A stretch of 64,000 nt of DNA from Virgifigura deserti (GTDB lineage: Bacteria > Pseudomonadota > Alphaproteobacteria > Dongiales > Dongiaceae): contig QOZR01000018.1 in assembly GCA_003576685.1 (NCBI GenBank), positions 1-64,000 on the forward strand, written 5' to 3'. The stretch's first letter is position 1; every line of letters starts with the position of its first letter. The notes under the pieces are model-generated. The model was not told where the DNA came from and made no database searches. It worked only from the letters and a program-made list of their open reading frames with translations. Shown one piece after another: positions 25,370 to 32,211 of this stretch. The position numbers and the translations under genes were made by a program.

Positions 25370-25568
25370 CTGCCCTCCCGATGAAAAACCGGCACTCGCA
25401 TGCCGGATGATTGCCCTATAAACCGCTCGCCAGCGCGAAAGTTCCGCAGAGAAAATCCCATGGATCTGCGGCAGGCCGGAAGGCGACACTGATGGCACGG
25501 TCACCCACCCGGGCATTGCGTGCTAAAGTCACGGCGCAGCCGGAGCACAGGCTCGGCTCCGAAGGGAT

Positions 25569-25599
25569 GATGAGGCGGGAGTGAGGCGGGATGAGGCCG
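25569..25599. repeat. Short tandem repeat over the methyltransferase start
   Basis: Three imperfect ~11-bp units of the form GAGGCGGGATG run into the start codon of the methyltransferase gene. Because each unit contains a GAGG ribosome-like site and most an ATG/GTG, copy number could change start use. Confidence 0.6.
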
Positions 25600-26280
25600 G
25601 ATAAGGACGATCGGATCAGGACCTCCTGGGACGACAATGCCGGGCGGTGGACCGAAGCGGTGCGCGCCGGCTCGATCCGGAGCCGCGGGGCAGGCACCGA
25701 CACCGCCGTGGTCGAGGCCGTCGCGCGGCTACGGCCCGGATCGGTCCTCGATGTGGGGTGCGGCGAGGGCTGGCTCGCCCGCCGGCTGGCACAGGATCTC
25801 GGCTGCCGGGTGGTCGGGGTGGACGGGAGCGCGGAACTGGTCCGGTTGGCCCGTGACGCGGACCCGACCGGCGACTATCGCCGCATCGACTATGGAGCGA
25901 TTGCCGCGGACCCGGCCCTGCTGGGCGGACCCTTCGATGCGGTGGTCGCCAACTTCGCGCTGCTGTCGGAGGAGATGTCCGGGTTGCTGCGGGCCCTTCT
26001 GCGCGCCGCTCCCGGCGGCGCGCTCGTGATCCAGACGGTCCATCCCTGGGTCGCCTGCGGCGACGGCCCCTACAAAGACGGATGGCGGGAGGAAACGTTC
26101 GCCGCCTTCGGCGCGGAAGGCTGGAGCCGCATGCCGTGGTTCTACCGGACCTTGGCATCCTGGCACGAAGAACTCACGGCCGCCGGATGGCGGGTCGATG
26201 CGGTGCGCGAGCCGGCCGACCCGGAGAGCGGACGGCCGCTTTCACTTCTATTGACCTGCACGTCGCGCCCGGCGGCCTGA
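25591..26280 (+). CDS. Class I SAM-dependent methyltransferase
   Basis: A 229-residue soluble protein of the Methyltransf_11/25 type. The SAM-binding motif I is VLDVGCGEGWLARRL (near residues 53-67), with the acidic residue of motif II in VVGVDGSAELV and motif IV around FDAVVANFALL. The C-terminal part (HPWVACGDGPYKDGWREE, WYRTLASWHEELTAAGW) resembles small-molecule methyltransferases. The substrate is unknown. A truncated DUF1326 gene follows 42 nt later in the same frame. Confidence 0.88.
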   Translation: MRPDKDDRIRTSWDDNAGRWTEAVRAGSIRSRGAGTDTAVVEAVARLRPGSVLDVGCGEGWLARRLAQDLGCRVVGVDGSAELVRLARDADPTGDYRRIDYGAIAADPALLGGPFDAVVANFALLSEEMSGLLRALLRAAPGGALVIQTVHPWVACGDGPYKDGWREETFAAFGAEGWSRMPWFYRTLASWHEELTAAGWRVDAVREPADPESGRPLSLLLTCTSRPAA

Positions 26281-26322
26281 ACTCTCCACATCAGGAAACA
26301 GGCTTGCTGCCTGTTCAGCATC

Positions 26323-26676
26323 ATGACGGGAAAGGAAACCGACGAGGCGGCAACCTTCTTTTGGGTCTATTCGGCGATGTGCGACGAGATCCATGATCCC
26401 GTCTATGAAGAGATCCGCATCGCGGCGGACATGGAGGCCCGCTCGGCGCAGTGCGAAGCGGTTGGCGTCGCGACCGGTCACGGCGAGCCGATTCGCAACC
26501 CGGTCACCGGTGCGGAGCATCGCGTTGGAATCCTACGGCCGAACGGCTTCGAATATACCCGGAACGAATGCAGGCGGGGCTGGTCGGCGTCGTCCGGAAA
26601 CGTGGCGATGGCGCTCGAAGACAGCTATGCCCACTGGTGCGAGCTTCATATGAACCAGCATGGCCTGATGCGGTAG
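26323..26676 (+). pseudogene. DUF1326 C-terminal fragment (5'-truncated)
   Basis: The 117 residues match the C-terminal part of DUF1326 proteins, which are normally about 200 aa. Matching segments are the typical GEPIRNPVTGAEHRV...PNGFEY block and the ending LEDSYAHWCELHMNQHG. The N-terminal half, with the cysteine-rich CPC motif, is missing. The reading frame upstream continues only to the stop of the methyltransferase gene, 15 codons before. It may be a remnant left by a deletion, or a short variant translated from the ATG here. Confidence 0.65.
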
Positions 26677-26693
26677 CTGATTGGACCATAGCT

Positions 26694-27770
26694 CTAGGCG
26701 TGGGCGCGGTCGGTCGGCTCGATGAGCAGGAGAACGTCGCCGGCCTGAATCTCGCCGGCTTCGGCATGCCAGAAGCCGATCTCCTTGCCGTCGCGCTGAA
26801 TGCCGACGACCAGCCCGTCCGTCACGTCTCGCAGGCCGCGCCCGACCTCCTCGGGCCGCGCCGGGCGTTCGTTCAGCTTCACCCGTCCGTGTGAGGTCGC
26901 GAGGTCGCAGACATAATCGGAGGTGTGGCGATGCAGCACCGCCTCGGCCAGCAGATAACCGCTGACCTTCGCCGGCGACAGGATCATGTTCGCGCCGCTC
27001 TGCTGGATCAGCTTGAAGTTCTCGTCCTCCTTCACGCTCGCAATGATCTTCACGGTCGGACTGACGCTCCGGATCGTGAGGACGATCAGGACGTTCGTAT
27101 CGTCGCGTCCAGGGCTGACGATCGCGGCGCGTGCGCGCTCGATTCCGCTGGCACGGATGATGCCTTCATGGGTGGCATCGCCGCGCAGCCCGACATATCC
27201 GGCGTCCGCAACGTCGTACAGCGCGTCCTCGGACGGGTCGATCACGACGATACAGTCGGGATCGCAGCCCTTTGCCACCAGTTCCCGGGCAGCGATGCGA
27301 CCACTGTGGCCATAGCCGCAGATCACGATATGGTCGCGCAGGCGGCGCTGCAGTCTGCCCATCCGATAATCCTCCAACACTTTCTGGATGACGAACTCGT
27401 AGGCCGTGCCCAGGAAGATCAGCAAAAGGAAAACGCGCACGGGAGTGACGAGAAAGGCGTCGAGCAGGCGCGCCCGGTCGGAAACCGGGACGATGTCGCC
27501 ATAGCCGACGGTAGTGATGGTGACCATGGTGAAATAAATCACGTCGCCGAACGAGATCTCGCCATCCCGAGCGTCGCGCAGTCCGGACCGGTCGAACCAG
27601 AACAGCGCCACGACGGCGGCAAGCAGAAGGGCGACGATACCGAGGCGCGTCACCAGCTTCTGTTGCGGCGCGGCTTCGGCCTTGGTGAACAGAATGCGGG
27701 CACCACGGCCAGCCCGCCTCCGGCGCCACCACCTGGGGAGACGCAGGCGATCGCGCCCACCAGCGCTCAT
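26694..27770 (-). CDS. Potassium channel with RCK (TrkA-N/TrkA-C) domain
   Basis: A 358-residue protein with one pore module and a cytoplasmic regulator. A basic N-terminus is followed by TM1 (about 41-58), a pore loop with the K+ filter TVGYGD (87-92), and TM2 (about 108-128). An RCK/TrkA-N Rossmann domain follows (GYGHSG, 152-157) and then a C-terminal TrkA-C domain (GLRDVTDGLVVGIQRDGK...GDVLLLIEP). It should be a ligand- or nucleotide-gated K+ channel of the inner membrane (MthK-like layout). The ATG has GAGG about 9 nt upstream. Confidence 0.92.
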   Translation of the reverse strand: MSAGGRDRLRLPRWWRRRRAGRGARILFTKAEAAPQQKLVTRLGIVALLLAAVVALFWFDRSGLRDARDGEISFGDVIYFTMVTITTVGYGDIVPVSDRARLLDAFLVTPVRVFLLLIFLGTAYEFVIQKVLEDYRMGRLQRRLRDHIVICGYGHSGRIAARELVAKGCDPDCIVVIDPSEDALYDVADAGYVGLRGDATHEGIIRASGIERARAAIVSPGRDDTNVLIVLTIRSVSPTVKIIASVKEDENFKLIQQSGANMILSPAKVSGYLLAEAVLHRHTSDYVCDLATSHGRVKLNERPARPEEVGRGLRDVTDGLVVGIQRDGKEIGFWHAEAGEIQAGDVLLLIEPTDRAHA

Positions 27771-27958
27771 GGATCAGGCCTCATAGGAAGATCATGCCGG
27801 CGAGACTTCGGCAAAATGGCGTTCCCGGCCATCTGCCGGGTTCCACAACCGCAGAGAGCAACGGAAGCGGCCCGCCTGCCGCGGCCGCTTCCGCCCAGAT
27901 CGAACGTCAGTGTGCGTCTCGATGCCTCACATGCCACACCCGCGGGCCGACGCGTGGA

Positions 27959-28864
27959 TCAAGTGCGCGAGCCCGTCGTCTGGCCTGTGCTGCCGGATTC
28001 GCCGTAGCGCGCCTGCGTTCCCGCACCATAGCCCGCCTGGTCCGCCGTTCCGTAGCCATATCCAGACTGCCCGGCGGACTGCCCAGTCGACTGGCCACTG
28101 GACTGGCCGGTCGAGCCGTAGCCATACCCCGACCGACCGGAACCATAGCCGGCCCGGCTTTGATCGCCGTATCCATAGCCGTAGCCGGTCTGGCGCCCGC
28201 GATAGCCGCTCTGACGCCCGCCATAGCTCGAGCTCGTCCCCGACCGCATGGACATGGACAGCAGAACGCCCAGGACCATGCCGAGGCCGAGCGCCAAAGC
28301 GGTGCCCATCATCGGCTTCTCGACCACGTAATGCTCGACGCCACTAGTGAGCGAGCCCATCGTGCGGCCCTGTTGCTGCTGCGCACCGCCCGTCGCCCCT
28401 AACATCGAGCGGAACCGGTTCCGCGAGTTCCGAGCGCTCGAATGCTGCTGCTGGAGCGTTTGCTGGACATCTTCCGGAAAGGTCATGCCCCGCAGGTCCT
28501 GCTTCAGAGCCTTGTCGTAGCATTCTTCAAGATAAGACTCGCCGCGGACGATCTCCTGCAAGATTGATCGGCGATCACCGCCGGTGAGGGTGCTTTTCAG
28601 ATCCGTCCACAGGCGATGCGCGGTCCCGGCCGTGCTGCCTTGCGGCGACGGGGGGGTTCCGCCGAGACGTTGAATGATCCGGTCGAGTTCCTCCGCCTGT
28701 GTGCGGCGCTCACGCGACAGGTCCGAGAACATCGATCGCAAGTCGCCGTCCTTGGCATTCTCGGCGGAGTGCTTATAGCCTTGCTCGCTATCGCGGACTT
28801 CGGTGGCAAGCTCCTCAAGCGCACTCAACAGTTCTTTATTTTCAGATTCAGTCGCCTTGGCCAT
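27959..28864 (-). CDS. DUF2383 (PA2169 family) four-helix protein with Gly/Tyr/Ser-rich tail
   Basis: A 301-residue protein. Its N-terminal ~150 residues fit DUF2383, a ferritin-like four-helix bundle (LLSALEELATEVRDSEQGYKHSAENA, RIIQRLGG, RRSILQEIVRGESYLEECYDKAL). It then has a single membrane-like helix (MGTALALGLGMVLGVLLSM, about 205-223). The tail is low-complexity, with repeated GYGYG, SGQS and RQ-G-Y units. The tail is probably surface-active or disordered. The ATG has GGAGGAG at ideal spacing; the longer upstream frame is rejected. Confidence 0.85.
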   Translation of the reverse strand: MAKATESENKELLSALEELATEVRDSEQGYKHSAENAKDGDLRSMFSDLSRERRTQAEELDRIIQRLGGTPPSPQGSTAGTAHRLWTDLKSTLTGGDRRSILQEIVRGESYLEECYDKALKQDLRGMTFPEDVQQTLQQQHSSARNSRNRFRSMLGATGGAQQQQGRTMGSLTSGVEHYVVEKPMMGTALALGLGMVLGVLLSMSMRSGTSSSYGGRQSGYRGRQTGYGYGYGDQSRAGYGSGRSGYGYGSTGQSSGQSTGQSAGQSGYGYGTADQAGYGAGTQARYGESGSTGQTTGSRT

Positions 28865-28942
28865 AGCAAACTCCTCCATAGGAAACACGAAACGTAACGG
28901 TTGGCGCGCCGGTAAGTTCCCGCAATGCAAGGGGAGCTCCCT

Positions 28943-28972
28943 GGAGGGCCTCTCGACGGAGGGCCTCTCGAC
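28943..28972. repeat. 15-bp tandem duplication
   Basis: Two perfect consecutive copies of GGAGGGCCTCTCGAC, about 80 nt upstream of the DUF2383 start on the opposite strand. Confidence 0.85.
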
Positions 28973-29155
28973 GCCGCCCAGACAGACAACGAGCAAATCG
29001 GTAGCGGAAAAAGAAATCGCCACCGCAATGGAACCAAATGGCCTGCGCGCAGTTTGTCAGTGTGGGTCGCGTTTCGGACCGGATGGGCAGCGGCCTGCGA
29101 GAGCAGGTCGAAGCGCCCACGGCTTCCCCCCAGGTCCCCTTCCGAGACGCGATCT

Positions 29156-29185
29156 GGCCCCGCTTCGGCGGGGCCTTCCCTTTTT
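29156..29185 (+). terminator. Orphan intrinsic-terminator-like hairpin
   Basis: GGCCCCGC-TTCG-GCGGGGCC (8-bp stem, UUCG tetraloop) is followed by TTCCCTTTTT on the plus strand. No plus-strand gene ends nearby: the nearest upstream plus-strand gene stops at 26676. It may end an unannotated small RNA. Confidence 0.6.
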
Positions 29186-29234
29186 GGGGTTTTAGAGCGT
29201 CTGACAGAGCCTATCCACGATCCACACCGGGCAA

Positions 29235-29275
29235 CGCAGGGCTCCGGGAAAGGGGCTAGGCTCCGGAGCCCTGCG
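29235..29275. terminator. 13-bp inverted repeat after the PRC-barrel gene
   Basis: CGCAGGGCTCCGG and CCGGAGCCCTGCG pair perfectly around a 15-nt loop, 9 nt beyond the stop of the minus-strand PRC-barrel gene. It is a likely 3' hairpin of that mRNA, without a U-tract. Confidence 0.6.
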
Positions 29276-29283
29276 ATCAGGTT

Positions 29284-29859
29284 CTACTCCGCTGCAGCAT
29301 CGCCGACGCCGGCGTTGTCGCCCGAGTCGGTCGTGCCGCGCCCAGCGCCTGGCTGATCCTCGTCGACCTGGACATCCTCACCGGTGATCACCCCCGGCTG
29401 CGATTCGGAAATGTCGGGAAGCTCCGTCTCGCTCTCCGTCCCAGACGTGCCGGTCGTCATACCGGTGGTACCGGTATCGATGCCACCGCCGGCCTGAGCT
29501 TCGGTGCCACCGCCCATCATCTCCGGGTTCAGATCCGTGACAATGGCCTGATCGCCCGGGCTCATGGTGACATCGTCCCAATCCAGCGCAATATGGCCCG
29601 GCTGGGTTCCGAGAAAGTTTCCGGCATCGACGACAATGCCAGCCACCTGGCTGTTCGCGCCCCAAAGTATGTCGCTGACCTGCCCGATGGTCTCACCGCT
29701 CGACGTCTGCACCGTTTTGCCCATGAGCTGGCCCGGATCCGGCGCGTTTGTGGCCTGCGCCAGCTGTACCGGATCGCTCGCTTGGTCCGCATTCGCTTGC
29801 GCCCAGGCAGGAACCGCGAGGGCCAGCGCAATTGCCGCACAAGACAAGACTTTCGGCAT
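29284..29859 (-). CDS. PRC-barrel domain exported protein
   Basis: The 191-residue product has a cleavable signal (MPKVLSCAAIALALAVPAWAQA). It then has a PRC-barrel domain at about residues 42-110 (LMGKTVQTSSGETIGQVSDILWG, VAGIVVDAGNFLG, ALDWDDVTM), and an acidic, Gly/Thr-rich C-terminal tail with GTTGMTTGTSGTE. PRC-barrel proteins of this exported type are common in alphaproteobacteria and often linked to stress, but their function is not established. It is likely periplasmic. Confidence 0.83.
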   Translation of the reverse strand: MPKVLSCAAIALALAVPAWAQANADQASDPVQLAQATNAPDPGQLMGKTVQTSSGETIGQVSDILWGANSQVAGIVVDAGNFLGTQPGHIALDWDDVTMSPGDQAIVTDLNPEMMGGGTEAQAGGGIDTGTTGMTTGTSGTESETELPDISESQPGVITGEDVQVDEDQPGAGRGTTDSGDNAGVGDAAAE

Positions 29860-29971
29860 TTGTATTCTCCCGAAAATTGATTCGCCTCAGTTGCGAACCG
29901 ACTTCCGTGAAAACACGTGAACGATCTTGCGGGTTCCCCGGACCGGCCGGTCCGACAGGACCCTCCCAGTT

Positions 29972-30538
29972 CTAGAAATACCGCTCGAACACGGTAATGA
30001 CGTCGCCTGGCCGCACGATACTGTTGCGTTCGGCCGCCCACTCCACCGCCTGGCCATCCTTCTCGCGGACAATGGAAAACCGATCGGTTTCGGCGCGATA
30101 GGTCAAGCCACCGGCAATGGCAATAGCGGTCAGCACCGTCATGCCGTCGACATAAGGATATTGGCCGGGCGCCCTGACCTCACCGAGGATGTAGAATGGC
30201 CGATAACTGACCACTTCGACGCTGACGTCCGGGGAAACCAACGCCTTTTCCGACAGCTCTTCAGCGATCGCATCCTCGGCCGCCGGCACCGTCAGATCGT
30301 CGACCGAAACACCGCCGATCATCGGCATTGCAACGTGACCGCTTCCGTCGACCGTGTACTCGCCCGAAAATTGAGGTTCGTTGAAAACGGTCACCCGAAC
30401 CTGATCGCCGCTGCCGAGCGTGTATTCCGGGGCCGTCGCGCCTCCCTCCAACGGCGGCAGACCGCGCCCGGCGCCGCAACCGGCGACAAGCAGAAAAATA
30501 AAAATCACCAGCGTATTGCGCAGGTTCTGTCGCTTCAT
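29972..30538 (-). CDS. Short polysaccharide export lipoprotein (Wza/GumB type)
   Basis: A 188-residue outer-membrane polysaccharide export (OPX) lipoprotein (lipobox VAGC, Cys21). The Poly_export domain is clear (YTLGSGDQVRVTVFNEPQFSGEYTVDGSGHVAMPMIGGV), followed by one SLBB/beta-grasp domain (ILGEVRAPGQYPYVDGMTVLTAIAIAGG). It lacks the long C-terminal part and membrane-spanning helix of Wza (~380 aa), so it resembles GumB-type short OPX proteins. Those need a separate outer-membrane pore, and the next gene upstream encodes a beta-barrel. The two are 37 nt apart on the same strand. Confidence 0.92.
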   Translation of the reverse strand: MKRQNLRNTLVIFIFLLVAGCGAGRGLPPLEGGATAPEYTLGSGDQVRVTVFNEPQFSGEYTVDGSGHVAMPMIGGVSVDDLTVPAAEDAIAEELSEKALVSPDVSVEVVSYRPFYILGEVRAPGQYPYVDGMTVLTAIAIAGGLTYRAETDRFSIVREKDGQAVEWAAERNSIVRPGDVITVFERYF

Positions 30539-30575
30539 CTCCGTTACGCCTCCCTGCTCAATATTTTGTGGAAAG

Positions 30576-31850
30576 TCAGAACTGCAACCTCAGAAAAGCA
30601 GTGATCGCGTTCGCCGCAAAGTCCTCGTTCTCCTGTTCTGCCGCGCTTTGGCGATATTGGTAGGCCAGCCCCAACGTCAGGTTGCGATTGACCAGATAGA
30701 GGCCTTGAAGGCCGAGCGACAAGTCATTCTGGTCCAGGTCACCCCCTCCCTGGAACTCGTTGGTGCTGAAGGCGACAACCCCTTCCAGCAGAACGTTGCG
30801 CAACAGCTCATGCTCGACCGACGCTCCGTATGTCGTCTGCACAAAGCTCGAAATATCCTCCCGCCTCGACTCCGCGACCGCTCGCTCCGCCAGCAATCGG
30901 ATCGACGTCAAGCCGGTGACGTTCCACAGCACCGCAGCGCCCAGGTCGAGGCCTGACGGATCACGCAGATCCGGGTCATCATAGCGCTGCCTAAAGAAGC
31001 CGAGAAACACCTCTCCCGTAAAGTTGCCGGGACTGCCCGGCGTGACGCCGGTGAAATCAAGGGTTGTACCAACGCGGGCTCGGTATCCGTCCGAATCGCG
31101 CGAGGGCGCGTCGTCATGACGACGCATGTTATAGCCAACCTCAAGGAACGGCTGGACTCCGGGAAGAACGCGGTAGCCGACCCGCGTGGCGACGCCATAG
31201 CTGGTGTAGTCCCGCTCATCATTGTTGATGAAGCTTCCGTCTGCCGCCCTTACATTGCCGTAGTCGATACTGTCGACGGCGCCGTTGACCCGGACGGCAA
31301 AGCGGCTGAACTGCTGGATGCCGCCGACCGAGAGGGCGAGTGCGGTGATTTCCGTCGGCTCGGCCGTGTCTTGCTCGTCGGGCGCGCCACGCTCCTCGAA
31401 GCGGTGCTCGTAGGCGATGCCGCCGAACAGCCGGCTCTCATTCGTGACGTCCAGGACGCCTTCGAGATCGGCGCCATAGGATGTCGTGTCTTCGCTCTCG
31501 TTCTCGGCATACTGACTATCGGCCGCCTGCGCCGAGAAACTGAGACCGTGCCGGGCCCAATCGGTCGAGACGGATACGGACGGCGCGATCGTCCTGATGA
31601 AATCGCCTTCCTTGTCGGATTCGGTCGCGAAGATGTTGTCGTTGTACGTCGCGCGGAAATCGATCCGCGGCGCCACAATGAGCGAGCCGACCCGAATGTT
31701 GAGAGGGTCGACCTCCGGCCGGGGCCGCTCCAGGACGCTGACGTCCGGCTCAATCTCCTGGGCCTGCAGCACTCCCATTCCGGGAGCGGATGCAAGGATG
31801 ACGAGCAACCAAACAGCAGGCCGAACAGCAGGCTTGAACCATCGTGTCAT
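30576..31850 (-). CDS. Outer-membrane beta-barrel protein (BBP2-like), EPS export partner
   Basis: A 424-residue protein with a signal peptide (to about residue 31) and long stretches of alternating hydrophobic/polar residues typical of a beta-barrel. It ends in a C-terminal aromatic signature (AFLRLQF). It resembles putative beta-barrel porin 2 proteins found in EPS loci. Sequence such as YNDNIFATESDKEGDFIRTIAPSV and the repeated strand pairs (YGADLEGVLDV, YTSYGVATRVGYRVLPG) support this. It probably forms the outer-membrane exit together with the short OPX lipoprotein downstream. Confidence 0.82.
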   Translation of the reverse strand: MTRWFKPAVRPAVWLLVILASAPGMGVLQAQEIEPDVSVLERPRPEVDPLNIRVGSLIVAPRIDFRATYNDNIFATESDKEGDFIRTIAPSVSVSTDWARHGLSFSAQAADSQYAENESEDTTSYGADLEGVLDVTNESRLFGGIAYEHRFEERGAPDEQDTAEPTEITALALSVGGIQQFSRFAVRVNGAVDSIDYGNVRAADGSFINNDERDYTSYGVATRVGYRVLPGVQPFLEVGYNMRRHDDAPSRDSDGYRARVGTTLDFTGVTPGSPGNFTGEVFLGFFRQRYDDPDLRDPSGLDLGAAVLWNVTGLTSIRLLAERAVAESRREDISSFVQTTYGASVEHELLRNVLLEGVVAFSTNEFQGGGDLDQNDLSLGLQGLYLVNRNLTLGLAYQYRQSAAEQENEDFAANAITAFLRLQF

Positions 31851-32211
31851 GGATCCCCACCACTTCGGACGGGGCCGTTGCCGGCGCCACGGAGCAGTAA
31901 CCCACGATGACGAAGTTCACGAGAAAAGCCAAGTCCATCTCTGCGGAGCGGAACTTTCAGCAAGTATTTGCCGGTCGTGCAGGGTCCAACCACCGGTCCA
32001 GGTCCCTGTCGTCATATCCCTTTTGGCCATGCTCACGGAAAATCGGTGATGCGCCGCAGGATGGATCTTGCCGGTCCCTAGTGACATCATCAAGGTGAGT
32101 GATCGGTCTCGAGCGCGCCTCGATGACGGCATGACGGGAATCCTGACGCCGGCCGAGCGTACGCCCCCGCTCCTCAGCGTTCCGCCATCCAACTCGTGGA
32201 GATTTGTCCCG
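31851..32211. other. Divergent promoter region of the EPS export and glycosidase genes
   Basis: Separates the minus-strand export genes from the plus-strand glycosidase gene. A continuous reading frame crosses it (from 32068) but lacks a signal peptide at its start. The ATG at 32212 is the better start. No clear operator was found. Confidence 0.5.

Larger units (their letters stand above)
28865..29283. other. Intergenic region holding hairpins and repeats
   Basis: Holds the promoter side of the DUF2383 gene (minus strand) and the downstream side of the PRC-barrel gene (minus strand). It also contains a 15-bp tandem duplication, an intrinsic-terminator-like hairpin on the plus strand and a long inverted repeat. 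No CDS here is supported by a ribosome site. Confidence 0.6.

Noticed and set aside
27959..28210. GYG-rich coding repeats as a possible CRISPR-like array
   Set aside because: The periodicity comes from Gly/Tyr codons within the DUF2383 gene. There are no regular repeat-spacer units anywhere in the window.
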